Assembly (NCBI GenBank): GCA_910575505.1
Contig: CAJTFK010000009.1
Location: 1-64,000, forward strand
Direction of reading: 5' to 3'
DNA: 64,000 nucleotides
DNA from: Oscillospiraceae bacterium
GTDB taxonomy: Bacteria; Bacillota; Clostridia; Oscillospirales; Oscillospiraceae
Part shown: piece after piece, positions 32,965-41,615 of the stretch
Numbering within the stretch: the first letter of the stretch is position 1
Layout: every line of letters starts with the position of its first letter
Notes under the pieces: generated by a model
Told to the model about the DNA's origin: nothing
Database searches by the model: none
Seen by the model: only the letters and a program-made list of their open reading frames with translations
Made by a program: the position numbers and the translations under genes

Positions 32965-33855
32965 ATGGCCGGACAGACCAGACAGAGGCCGATTGTGGCG
33001 TTCCTGTATGATTTTGACAAGACCCTCTGCACCACCGATATGCAGAACTACGCGTTCATCCCCAGTCTCGGCATGACGCCGGAGGCATTCTGGGCGGAGG
33101 CCAACAGCTTTGGCCGTAAAAACCGCATAGATGGGATTCTGGCCTATATGTACATCATGCTTCGGGAGGCTGAGCGAAAAAACCTGCCCTTTACCCGGGC
33201 GGACCTGGTGGAAAAGGGCAGGGGCATTGAGCTGTTCCCTGGCGTGGAGGACTGGTTCGGCCGGGTGAACGACTTCGGCGAAAGCCAGGGCGTTCAGGTG
33301 GAGCACTATGTCATTTCCTCCGGTCTCCGGGAAATCATCGAGGGTTCCTCCATCAGCGGGGCCTTCAAAGAGATCTATGCCAGCGAGTTTTATTATGACG
33401 AGACAGGCCGTCCCGTCTGGCCCAAGCTGGCGGTGAATTTCACCGCCAAGACCCAATTTGTATATCGGATCAACAAGGGCGTCCTGGACGTCTCCGACGA
33501 CAAGACACTGAACGACTCCATGCCGGACGACAGCAAGCGTGTCCCCTTTACCAGCATGATCTATGTGGGAGACGGGCTGTCCGACGTGCCCTGCATGAAG
33601 ATGATGCGGGCCTACGGCGGTCAGGCCCTGGCCGTGTATCAGGAGGGGAACCGGGCCGGTGTGGAAGAGCTGCTGGCCCGGGGCCGGGTGGACTTCATTT
33701 TCCCGGCGGACTACCGGGAAGGCACCGCCCTGGACACGACGGTGAAAAACATCATCCGTAAAATGGCCATCGCGGATTCCCTTTGGGAGGAGAATCACCA
33801 GCAGCTCAGGCGTATCCGGGAAGACACGCTGATGGGCCAGGTGGGACTGTTTTGA
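32965..33855 (+). CDS. HAD-family hydrolase
   Basis: 296 residues, ATG after GGGAGG. HAD motif I is YDFDKTLCTTD (nucleophile Asp near residue 16), motif II VISSGLREIIEGS near 115, and motif IV MIYVGDGLSDVPCMKMM near 197. The lysine of motif III probably lies in the 140-175 segment. A long cap insertion lies between motifs I and II. This family, resembling phosphoserine phosphatase-like haloacid dehalogenases, is probably a small-molecule phosphatase of unknown substrate. It is the last gene of the ylmE-sepF-divIVA run and converges on the B6 kinase gene. Confidence 0.85.
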   Translation: MAGQTRQRPIVAFLYDFDKTLCTTDMQNYAFIPSLGMTPEAFWAEANSFGRKNRIDGILAYMYIMLREAERKNLPFTRADLVEKGRGIELFPGVEDWFGRVNDFGESQGVQVEHYVISSGLREIIEGSSISGAFKEIYASEFYYDETGRPVWPKLAVNFTAKTQFVYRINKGVLDVSDDKTLNDSMPDDSKRVPFTSMIYVGDGLSDVPCMKMMRAYGGQALAVYQEGNRAGVEELLARGRVDFIFPADYREGTALDTTVKNIIRKMAIADSLWEENHQQLRRIREDTLMGQVGLF

Positions 33856-33932
33856 GAAAACCCGGGGAAAGCGGCAGGCGGAAAGGCCGCCGCGGTCTCT
33901 CAGGGCGGCAGGTTCCGTTTGACCGGACCAGC

Positions 33933-34772
33933 TCAGCTCCTGTCCATCAGAAGCCCCAGCAGGGGTTCAAAGTCCACGCCCTCCCGGAGAGGCAGGTCCT
34001 GTTCCACCGTTCGTACGGCACAGGCCCGGATGAACTCCACCGCCTGCTCCGCTGCCTCCGCCAGGGAGCGGCCCCGGAGCAGGGCTCCGGTGAGGACGCT
34101 GGCAAAGACGTCTCCGGTGCCGTGAAGCGGATGGACGATGAAATCCGTCTGAACGGCCTGAGTCCGCCCTGTCCGGGCGTCGAAGCACATGGCGCCGGTC
34201 TTTCCCACCTCCAGAGAAGCCCCGGTGAGGGCTACGGAGCGCGTTCCGCCCAGGCTCAGTTCCTCCGTCAGCCGGCGGAGGCCCGCCTCGCTGCGGTCCA
34301 GAGCGCTGTAGTCCCGGTTCAGAAGGAATGCGGCCTCCGTCAGGTTGGGCGTAATCACGTCTGCCAGCTCCGCCAGGCGGCACATACCGGCGCACATGGC
34401 GGGGGTGTAGGTCTGATAGGCCCGGCCATCGTCTCCCATCACCGGGTCCACCACCACAATGGTATCCCTGTTCCGGAAGGTCCGGATAAAGTCCGCTACG
34501 ATGTCAATTTGCCGCTCGCTGCCCAAAAAGCCGCTGTAAATGGCCTGGAAACGCAGATCCAGGGACTTCCAGTGCCGGGCAATCCTGGGCAGCTCCTCCG
34601 TCATGTCCAGGAAGGTGAAGCCCTGGAACCCGCCGGTGTGGGTGGACAGGAATGCGGTGGGCAGGGGACAGCACTGGACGCCCATGGCGGAGAGAATGGG
34701 GATGGCTACGGTCAGAGAGCAGCGGCCAAAGCCGGACAGGTCGTGAATGGCGGCGGCACGGGGTGTAGACAT
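33933..34772 (-). CDS. Pyridoxal/pyridoxamine kinase
   Basis: 279 residues. It has the ribokinase/PfkB-like fold of the PdxK/PdxY group: IHDLSGFGRCSLTVAIPIL at the N terminus, SAMGVQCCPLPTAFLSTHTGG, VVDPVMGDDGRAY, TPNLTEAAFLL, and the anion-hole/catalytic segment HPLHGTGDVFASVLTG with the catalytic Asp near residue 216. It phosphorylates pyridoxal, pyridoxine or pyridoxamine. A promoter is 35 bp upstream. Its proximity to ylmE may reflect B6 metabolism, although they are on opposite strands. Confidence 0.88.
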   Translation of the reverse strand: MSTPRAAAIHDLSGFGRCSLTVAIPILSAMGVQCCPLPTAFLSTHTGGFQGFTFLDMTEELPRIARHWKSLDLRFQAIYSGFLGSERQIDIVADFIRTFRNRDTIVVVDPVMGDDGRAYQTYTPAMCAGMCRLAELADVITPNLTEAAFLLNRDYSALDRSEAGLRRLTEELSLGGTRSVALTGASLEVGKTGAMCFDARTGRTQAVQTDFIVHPLHGTGDVFASVLTGALLRGRSLAEAAEQAVEFIRACAVRTVEQDLPLREGVDFEPLLGLLMDRS

Positions 34773-34806
34773 AGGGAGTTCCTCTTTTCATCTCAAAATC
34801 CCCTCT

Positions 34807-34835
34807 ATTGTACCGCGAAATTTTCTGTTGTTCAA
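34807..34835 (-). promoter_or_regulatory. Predicted promoter of the B6 kinase gene
   Basis: TTGAAC (34835-34830), a 17-bp spacer and TACAAT (34812-34807) on the minus strand. It overlaps a plus-strand promoter-like sequence, so the two compete or are coordinated. Confidence 0.6.
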
Positions 34836-34856
34836 GTGAAATTGCTGTGGTATACT
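34828..34856 (+). promoter_or_regulatory. Predicted plus-strand promoter toward tRNA-Leu
   Basis: TTGTTC (34828-34833), a 17-bp spacer and TATACT (34851-34856). The next plus-strand gene is tRNA-Leu at 35029, leaving a leader of about 165 nt that would be removed by RNase P. Confidence 0.4.
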
Positions 34857-35028
34857 GAGCTCCGACGAGGCCGGGGACTTTCGGCTGACTCCGCCGGGTT
34901 GGAGCGGCTGCGCAGTACTTTTTATCAGCGCAGGCTGCAAGGCCGGCCTCTCCCGGTCTCCCTGCCGTGTAAAAGTTGAGGCATTTAAGACATCGAAAGG
35001 GCGGCCGGATGGTCCGCCGTCTATATCT

Positions 35029-35113
35029 GCGGGCATGATGAAATTGGCAGACATGCGAGATTTAGGTTCTCGTGCAGCAATGCGTTGGGGTTCGAGTCCC
35101 CATGCCCGCACCA
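35029..35113 (+). tRNA. tRNA-Leu (anticodon UAG)
   Basis: 85 nt with encoded CCA. Acceptor GCGGGCA/TGCCCGC, D arm with TTGGCAGACA, anticodon stem GCGAGA/TCTCGT around loop TTTAGGT with anticodon TAG, long class II variable arm, T arm GGGG TTCGAGT CCCC. Class II form and anticodon agree on leucine. Confidence 0.95.
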
Positions 35114-35118
35114 GCTCA

Positions 35119-35540
35119 GAAATCCCCGCCGCCGTTCCGTTTCCGGCTTCGCCGAAAACTGCGCTCTGGCGGGGATTTCTTCGCATTCCGCCGCGGACCG
35201 CTTCGCTGGGTTCGCGGCGGCGGGGAGACGGGGGATGCCGGCTGAGGCCTGTATCCCTTTTGCCATTACCGGAAATTCCGCCGCCGTTCCGTTTCCAGCT
35301 TCGCCGAAAACTGCGCTCTGGCGGGGATTTCTTCGCATTCCGCCGCGGACCGCTTCGCTGGGTTCGCGGCGGCGGGGAGACGGGGGATGCTGGCTGAGGC
35401 CTGTATCCCTTTTGCCATTACCGGAAATTCCGCCGCCGTTCCGTTTCCGGCTTCGCCGAAAACTGCGCTCTGGCGGGGATTTCTTCGCAATCCGCCGCGG
35501 ACCGCTTCGCTGGGTTCGCGGCGGCGGGGAGACGGGGATG
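35119..35540. repeat. 152-bp tandem array downstream of tRNA-Leu
   Basis: Three units with the word GCCGCCGTTCCGTTTCC starting at 35128, 35280 and 35432; the third is cut short near 35540. Units are almost identical. Each contains GGCTTCGCCG-type and CCGCCGCGG...TCGCGGCGG-type inverted repeats, so each can fold. Open frames cross it on both strands only because it is repetitive; there is no start site or codon bias to suggest a gene. Confidence 0.9.
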
Positions 35541-35565
35541 TGAGAGACATCACACGCCATAAAGA

Positions 35566-35605
35566 GCCGCGGGAGGGGCCCGGTTGGGACCCTCCCGCGG
35601 TTTTC
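35566..35605. terminator. Bidirectional intrinsic terminator
   Basis: CCGCGGGAGGG (35567-35577) and CCCTCCCGCGG (35590-35600) followed by TTTTCC. It can end the tRNA-Leu/array transcript on the plus strand and the phosphoesterase transcript on the minus strand. Confidence 0.75.
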
Positions 35606-35648
35606 CTCTGACATCCGGCTTTTTTCCGAAAGGGGCGGCCGCATTTTC

Positions 35649-38444
35649 TTAAGCGGCAGCAGGCGTCTTCGCCGCGCCCTTGCTCAGGCTGACGGTAATA
35701 TCATACTGGTCGATCACATCAAACCTGGACCAGTCCTCTTCCACGCCTCTCTGGTAGGCGGTGACATGGATGCCGTCCTCGTCCACAGTGACCATGCTGA
35801 AAATCTGCTGGGCGTTTTCCGCGCCGTCCTTGTGGACAACGGCGAATTTTCCGCCGGCGGTGTCCTCATCGAACTCGTCCAGCTTCTCGCCCAGGGAGGA
35901 GCAGGTCATGAAGGTGGTGCCCTTTCCAATATCCACCACCTTGTTCTCCTTGGCGGTGGTGCGGATATATTCATGGTCGTGCCCGTTGAGGTACAGGTCT
36001 ACCTGGAGCTCGTCGCACAGGGCGGGGATATAGGGATAGTCGGCTGGATCGTTGAAGTTCACAATGTAGGTGCCCACATGCGCCGCCATGATGCGCCAGG
36101 TGCAGTCCGCCTCCTCATAGACCTTCCTGGCCCAGGCGGTCTGCTCGGCGAAGAATCTGGCCCGGTCGGCCTCGATGTCCGCCCCCTGCTTTCCGGAATA
36201 GGGGTCCGCGTTGATGAAGACAAAGCAGGCGTCGCCTACGACACACCAGCCGGTTCCCTCCAGGGGACCGTATTCCGCCTCGTTGGGCAGACTGGTCCGG
36301 GCCCCGTACTGCTTGTATAGCAGGTCGCCGGCGTTCTCGTGGTTGCCGGGAAGCAGGATGTTCAGCCCGTCCGCCATATGGCCGCCCAGCCTGTCGAAGA
36401 AGTCCGTCCACTGGGCGCTCTTGTAGCCCGCGTCCACCATGTCGCCGGTGTTCAGCAGGAAGTCCGGCTGGACCTCCAGCCTGCTGACGAACTGCTCCAT
36501 GGTATTCAGGAAGGGGTCATAGCCGGAGGGCTCCTCCGCCTGGAGGTCGCCGTACTGCATGAAGGTAAAGGCCCCGGACTCCGGCAGAGTGGTGAAGCTG
36601 TGGACTGCGCTGCGTTCGGTTTTGCCCAGGTATGCGCCGCCCACCATATATTCATAGACAGTTCCGGCCTTCAGACCGGTGAGGACGGCGGAATGGCTTC
36701 GGGTCTCCTCCCAGCCCTTCGTCAGATAGTGAAGGGCGCTCTCGCCTGCGGCGGTCTGCCAGGCACTTTCGCCCTTGGCCCGGTACCAGACCTTGGAATC
36801 CGTTACAGCGGGGTCGGTGAGCCAGTTCAGATTGACCTCGGCAAAGGTCTCGCCCACCTGGCAGAGAATCTCCCGGGGAGCGGCGTCGATGACGCCGTCA
36901 TCCAGCTCCAGAGGCAGAGGAGCGCCGGTATCCGTGGGCACGGTGACGGTCTCGCCGTCCACCACGGCGGCGGCATAGTAATAGTACTGCCCGGGGTCCT
37001 TCAGGGGCAGGACGGTTTTGCCGCCTTCGGGCACGTCTACGGAGCCGGTGAGCTTCTCCGGGTCCGTGCCGTAGAAGACCTTGAGGCTCTCGGCCTCCTT
37101 GCCCTCGGGAAGCAGCAGACGGACGCTGACGGTGGGCTGAGTGCCCTTGGCGGCCCAGTTCACCAGCTGGTCGTCCAGCAGCAGGACCGGCGCTTCAATG
37201 ACCAGATCTTCGGCTACCTTCAGCTCCAGGGCGTTTCCGGCCTTGACGAAGCCGGACAGCATGGGATAGCCCTCATCGGCCTTGCCCACCCAGGACCATG
37301 TGGTCTGGAAATCCCATTTGAGCTCCTTTTCATACTGGTCCCGGCTTTGCAGGACCCCGGCGGAAGCAGTCATGAAGATTTCCCGGTTGGGATGCTGTTC
37401 CGGCTGGTTGCCGGAGAGGACCGCACCCTCCCACACGTAATTGTGCGTGATGTTCGCGCCGCTCTCGCCGTCCAGAGCGCCTACAAAGCGGTCGATTTTC
37501 TGCGCACCCTCCTCGCCGGAGACCTCTTTGACCACGGAAACGGTATTTCTCAGGAAGTCCGCCGCGGCGAACGCGCCGGCGACGCCGCCGCCGGAGACGG
37601 GGCCCTCGCCATTGGAGACGGTCAGGGAGCCGCCCACGAAGCAGTTTTCCACCGCGCCGCCGGTCTCAATGCTGCCCGCCAGACCGCCGGTGAGCTCCTT
37701 GGCCTTGACCTTCATATAGGAGAGGCAGTTGCGGACAGGGCCCTCGCACTTGCCCACCAGGCCGCCGGTGGTCTCCTTGGCCTTGACGGTGCCGGTGGCA
37801 AAGCAGTTTTCAATGGTACCGTAGCTGACGCCGGCAAAAGCGCCGCAGGTTTTCTTGCCCTCAATCGTCACATCCGTCAGACCCAGGTTCCGGATGGAGG
37901 GGCTGGTAAAGGTCTCGTCTCCCAGATAGCCCACCAGAGCGGCATATTTCTCGTCAATCCGGCAGATGCGGAGATTGGAAATCGTGTGGTATTGTCCGTC
38001 GATCTGGCCCTTGAACCATCCGTCGGTCTTATCGGCGTTTTCGCTCTTGTTCCCGGACAGAGGCGGCATCCAGCCCTCGGCCTCTTCGCCGGAGGCGGCG
38101 GTAATGGCCTTGCCCACGGACTCCATCAGCGGGCCCATGTCAATATCCGCCGTCAGGACATAATGTCCGTCCCGGGGCGCGTCGGGCTGGCCGTCCTGGT
38201 TGGTGTCGGCGGATTTCCATGCGCCGGACAAAAACAGCAGCTGTTCCGGCGTGCTGATCTCATAGACTTTGGCGGTTTTGTTGTACACCGGGGGCTTGGC
38301 GCCCAGGGAGACCAGGGTCTCCGTGTCCCAGACCTCTTCGGTCCACCAGCCGTCTGTTTTCTGTTCCTTGGCGGAGACGCCCATAGGCAGCGTCATGGCC
38401 AGGACCAGCAGCAGAGCCGTCCATTTCGCAAAGGCTTTTTTCAT
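35649..38444 (-). CDS. Secreted calcineurin-like metallophosphoesterase with GLUG-type repeats
   Basis: 931 residues. Signal peptide at 1-25 (KWTALLLVLAMTLPMGVSA). Residues about 60-330 contain a beta-helix/GLUG-like region (TPEQLLFLSG, GQIDGQYHTISNL, CGAFAGVSYGTIENC, TGGLVGKCEGPVRNC, TGGLAGS). A purple-acid-phosphatase-like Fn3 domain lies near 530-620. The metallophosphoesterase core follows: FMQYGDLQ, LLNTGDMVD, LLPGNHEN, AAHVGTY and LNGHDHEYIRT, which supply the two-metal ligands. It probably acts at the cell surface on phosphate esters. No LPXTG or other anchor is seen at the Ala-rich C terminus. It is transcribed alone from the 38516-38545 promoter. Confidence 0.85.
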   Translation of the reverse strand: MKKAFAKWTALLLVLAMTLPMGVSAKEQKTDGWWTEEVWDTETLVSLGAKPPVYNKTAKVYEISTPEQLLFLSGAWKSADTNQDGQPDAPRDGHYVLTADIDMGPLMESVGKAITAASGEEAEGWMPPLSGNKSENADKTDGWFKGQIDGQYHTISNLRICRIDEKYAALVGYLGDETFTSPSIRNLGLTDVTIEGKKTCGAFAGVSYGTIENCFATGTVKAKETTGGLVGKCEGPVRNCLSYMKVKAKELTGGLAGSIETGGAVENCFVGGSLTVSNGEGPVSGGGVAGAFAAADFLRNTVSVVKEVSGEEGAQKIDRFVGALDGESGANITHNYVWEGAVLSGNQPEQHPNREIFMTASAGVLQSRDQYEKELKWDFQTTWSWVGKADEGYPMLSGFVKAGNALELKVAEDLVIEAPVLLLDDQLVNWAAKGTQPTVSVRLLLPEGKEAESLKVFYGTDPEKLTGSVDVPEGGKTVLPLKDPGQYYYYAAAVVDGETVTVPTDTGAPLPLELDDGVIDAAPREILCQVGETFAEVNLNWLTDPAVTDSKVWYRAKGESAWQTAAGESALHYLTKGWEETRSHSAVLTGLKAGTVYEYMVGGAYLGKTERSAVHSFTTLPESGAFTFMQYGDLQAEEPSGYDPFLNTMEQFVSRLEVQPDFLLNTGDMVDAGYKSAQWTDFFDRLGGHMADGLNILLPGNHENAGDLLYKQYGARTSLPNEAEYGPLEGTGWCVVGDACFVFINADPYSGKQGADIEADRARFFAEQTAWARKVYEEADCTWRIMAAHVGTYIVNFNDPADYPYIPALCDELQVDLYLNGHDHEYIRTTAKENKVVDIGKGTTFMTCSSLGEKLDEFDEDTAGGKFAVVHKDGAENAQQIFSMVTVDEDGIHVTAYQRGVEEDWSRFDVIDQYDITVSLSKGAAKTPAAA

Positions 38445-38515
38445 CGTGATTCCATCCTCCTTTTTCAGCTCCGCCGCGTCCGGAGCTGTCTCCGGGGCGG
38501 GGCCGGGTTATGGTT

Positions 38516-38545
38516 ACCTTAGTCCTCTTTTCCCCGTGTTGTCAA
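38516..38545 (-). promoter_or_regulatory. Predicted promoter of the metallophosphoesterase gene
   Basis: Perfect TTGACA (38545-38540), an 18-bp spacer and TAAGGT (38521-38516) on the minus strand, 70 bp before the start codon. Confidence 0.5.
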
Positions 38546-38699
38546 TAGCGTTTCAGCATTTTCCACAATTGTCACGATTGCACAAGCGTTTGCCTATGTA
38601 TGTTTTCGCAAATTTCGCGTTCGTTTGCGTAAACAGACGGACGGGTCCGGAAAACGGGCCGGGGAGGCGTCGGATTCCCCGTTTTTCAGTGGAACCGCA

Positions 38700-38728
38700 T
38701 TGACCCCGCGTTCCCGTTCCGTTATAAT
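38700..38728 (+). promoter_or_regulatory. Predicted hsdM promoter
   Basis: TTGACC (38700-38705), a 17-bp spacer and perfect TATAAT (38723-38728), with a leader of about 105 nt before hsdM. Confidence 0.65.
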
Positions 38729-38839
38729 GATAACCAAAGGATCGCAGGCCCGCCGGCGGGAGGGCCGCATGCAGTTCAGAGGATACGGCCTGTGTGTTCT
38801 TATCCGGGCCGGCTCTATCACGATCATGGAGGCAGGAGT

Positions 38840-40372
38840 ATGATTACAGGTGCGGTTAAAAACAAGATTGACAAAATATGGACGGACATCTGGGCCGGCG
38901 GCATCACCAATCCCCTGACGGTCATTGAGCAGCTGACCTATCTGATGTTCATCCGCTCTCTGGACGAGAAGGAACTGGAGGCCGAGGAATTCGAGAACGC
39001 CTCGGGAGAGGCGATGCCCAGGATTTTCCCCCGGTCGGCAGCCGGACAGTCCATGCGCTGGAGCCGGTTCAAAAACAGCGACCCCCGGGAGATTTACGAA
39101 ATCATGTCCCAGCGGGTGTTCCCCGCCATTAAAAAGCTGCGGCACGGCCGTCTCCCGGACTTCAACGCCCAGGGGGAGCTGGAGGAGATCGAGGACGGCC
39201 CCGGCGGGTCCGAGGAGGGCGTCACCGCCTTTGCCCGCTTTATGGACGACGCCATGTTCCTGATTCCCACGCCTCAGGTGCTGCAAAAAATCATCACCGG
39301 GCTGGACGACCTCTATGAGCACGACATCGCGGAGCTTGACATGCAGGGCGACCTGTATGAATACATGCTGGGCAAGCTGGCCACCGCCGGGCAGAACGGC
39401 CAGTTCCGCACCCCAAAACACATCCGGGAGATGATGGTGGAGCTGCTGGAGCCCACGCCGGACGACGTCATCTGCGACCCGGCCTGCGGCACGGCGGGCT
39501 TCCTGGTCTCCGCCTCGGAGTACGTCCGCCGCCGCTATGAGGACGCCATGACCCCGGAGCAGTGGGACCACTTCGCGGGCCCCATGTTCACCGGCTTCGA
39601 CACCGACAGGACCATGCTGCGCATCTCCGCTATGAACCTGATGCTTCACTCCATCAGCGCCCCGGAAATCGACTACCAGGACAGCGTATCCAAGCAGAAC
39701 CAGGTCAGCGAGCGGTATACCATGTGTCTGGCCAATCCCCCCTTCAAGGGCACTGTGGACGCGGAGAGCATCCACGACAACCTGAAGGCCGTCACCAACA
39801 CAAAAAAGACAGAGCTGCTATTTCTGGCCCTGTTTCTGCGGATGCTGAAAAAGGGCGGGCAGTGCGCCTGCATCGTCCCGGACGGCGTGCTGTTCAGCTC
39901 CACCGCCGCCCATAAATCCATCCGCCGGGAGCTGGTGGAAAACCACCAGCTCCGGGCCGTGATTTCCATGCCCTCCGGGGTGTTCAAGCCCTATGCCGGG
40001 GTATCCACTGCCGTGCTGGTGTTCACCAAGACCGGCGCAGGCGGAACGGAAAACGTCTGGTTCTACGACATGAGGACCGACGGCTTCAGCCTGGACGACA
40101 AGCGCGGCGAGATTTCCGAAAACGACATTCCTGATATCATCCGGCGGTTCCGTGACCCGGAGGGCGAGGCGGGCCGGACGCGCACCGAACAGAGCTTTTT
40201 TGTGCCCCGGGCGGAGATTGCGGAAAACGGCTATGATTTGTCCATCAACAAATATAAAAAGACGGAGTATGTGCCGGTGGAGTATCCGCCCGCCGGCGAG
40301 ATCCTGGACGAGCTGGAGAAGCTGGAGCAGGAAATCACGGCGGGCCTGGCGGAACTGAGGGGGATGCTGTGA
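38840..40372 (+). CDS. hsdM: Type I restriction-modification system, DNA methyltransferase subunit
   Basis: 510 residues from ATG 38840, after GGAGGCAGGA. An N-terminal helical HsdM_N domain (IDKIWTDIWAGGI, TYLMFIRSLDEKE) is followed by the N6-adenine methyltransferase domain with SAM motif DPACGTAGFLVSA near residue 214 and catalytic motif NPPF near 300, then RTPKHIREMMVELL and VPDGVLFSS. It methylates adenine when complexed with two HsdM and one HsdS. Its stop overlaps the hsdS start (TGATG). No hsdR is found on either side. Confidence 0.95.
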   Translation: MITGAVKNKIDKIWTDIWAGGITNPLTVIEQLTYLMFIRSLDEKELEAEEFENASGEAMPRIFPRSAAGQSMRWSRFKNSDPREIYEIMSQRVFPAIKKLRHGRLPDFNAQGELEEIEDGPGGSEEGVTAFARFMDDAMFLIPTPQVLQKIITGLDDLYEHDIAELDMQGDLYEYMLGKLATAGQNGQFRTPKHIREMMVELLEPTPDDVICDPACGTAGFLVSASEYVRRRYEDAMTPEQWDHFAGPMFTGFDTDRTMLRISAMNLMLHSISAPEIDYQDSVSKQNQVSERYTMCLANPPFKGTVDAESIHDNLKAVTNTKKTELLFLALFLRMLKKGGQCACIVPDGVLFSSTAAHKSIRRELVENHQLRAVISMPSGVFKPYAGVSTAVLVFTKTGAGGTENVWFYDMRTDGFSLDDKRGEISENDIPDIIRRFRDPEGEAGRTRTEQSFFVPRAEIAENGYDLSINKYKKTEYVPVEYPPAGEILDELEKLEQEITAGLAELRGML

Positions 40373-41529
40373 TGGCGAGGTTGGGGAACCTAGGAAAAAT
40401 AATAACAGGAAACACCCCTAAAACATCAGAAACAGAAAATTACTGTTCAAGCGATATCTGCTTTGTAAAACCAAGCGATATATTAGATGGAGAAATAACC
40501 AGAATAACTGATTCAGAATTTTACATTTCTGAACATGCACGTCAAAAATCGAGAATACTGCCTCCGCAGAGTGTAATGGTTACTTGTATCGGAATCATTG
40601 GAAAAGTTGCCATCAATCAAGTTGAGTGCGCATTTAATCAGCAAATCAATGCAGTAATTCCTGACATAAAGAAATGCCTGCCTGTATATTTGGCGTATGC
40701 AATCCAATACAAACAGGCTGAACTTCAAAATATTGCAAATTCATCAGTTGTGCCAATTCTAAATAAATCACAATTTTCCAATGTTGAAGTGACCGTGCCT
40801 ACATTAACTCAACAGCATGAAGTGATTGACGAGTTAGAAAAAATCTCTGAACTGATTGCCCTCCGCAAACAGCAGCTTGCCAAGCTGGATGAACTGGTGA
40901 AATCCCGGTTTATCGAACTGTTTGGCGTACCGGGCGCGAAGTCGGACCAATGGCCCCGGATGTCCCTTGGCGATTGCTGTATTTTGAATCCGAAAAAGAA
41001 TCTGGACACACGTTTGGTTCCGGAGCTGAACGTCTCTTTCGTTCCGATGTCCGCGGTTTCGGAAGATGGCGATATGGAAGTCTCGGAAACACGAAAATAC
41101 GAGGATGTAAAAACAGGATTTACTTATTTTGCCGACAATGACATTCTGTTTGCCAAAATCACGCCCTGCATGGAAAACGGGAAAGGCGCAATTGCCCGGA
41201 AGCTGATAAACGGCATCGGATTTGGCTCGACAGAATTCCATGTTCTGCGGCCCATACAAAACAAATCAAATCCGTATTGGCTGTACGTAATGACAGCATT
41301 GGAGTCCTTTCGGACCAGCGCAAAAGCAAATATGACCGGCAGCGCAGGACAGAAAAGGGTTCCGGCGTCATATTTGGAAGCCTATCAAGTATCCTTGCCG
41401 CCCATGGAATTGCAGGAGCAATTTGCCTCCTTCGTCAAACAGACCAACCAGTCAAAACCGGTCATCCGGCAAAGCCTGGACCGGCTGGAAACCCTCAAAA
41501 AATCCCTGATGCAGGAATATTTTGCTTAG
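40372..41529 (+). CDS. hsdS: Type I restriction-modification system, specificity subunit
   Basis: 385 residues. Two target-recognition domains each end in a conserved spacer helix: TRD1 about residues 1-140, then LTQQHEVIDELEKISELIALRKQQLAKLDELVKSRFIEL; TRD2 about 190-345, then LPPMELQEQFASFVKQ and ETLKKSLMQEYF. The first TRD-coding stretch (about 40375-40850) is strikingly AT-rich beside the GC-rich hsdM, a common sign of TRD exchange by recombination. Each TRD reads one half of a bipartite target; the target cannot be predicted. ATG overlaps the hsdM stop. Confidence 0.93.
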   Translation: MARLGNLGKIITGNTPKTSETENYCSSDICFVKPSDILDGEITRITDSEFYISEHARQKSRILPPQSVMVTCIGIIGKVAINQVECAFNQQINAVIPDIKKCLPVYLAYAIQYKQAELQNIANSSVVPILNKSQFSNVEVTVPTLTQQHEVIDELEKISELIALRKQQLAKLDELVKSRFIELFGVPGAKSDQWPRMSLGDCCILNPKKNLDTRLVPELNVSFVPMSAVSEDGDMEVSETRKYEDVKTGFTYFADNDILFAKITPCMENGKGAIARKLINGIGFGSTEFHVLRPIQNKSNPYWLYVMTALESFRTSAKANMTGSAGQKRVPASYLEAYQVSLPPMELQEQFASFVKQTNQSKPVIRQSLDRLETLKKSLMQEYFA

Positions 41530-41573
41530 ACCCTCTCCATCCCGGCGCGGGCCGGGCCCCCTCAAAAACGCAG

Positions 41574-41608
41574 AAAAGGACCGGAGGCACAGCCTCCGGT
41601 CCTTTTTG
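41574..41608. terminator. Bidirectional intrinsic terminator
   Basis: AAAAGGACCGGAGGC / GCCTCCGGTCCTTTTT with a 3-nt loop. It separates the convergent hsdS and htrA genes, with T-runs on both strands. Confidence 0.85.
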
Positions 41609-41615
41609 ACAGCAT

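Noticed and set aside
35085..35543. Small proteins in the 152-bp array
   Set aside because: Open frames on both strands repeat with the array, begin inside the tRNA or the repeat, and have no ribosome binding site.
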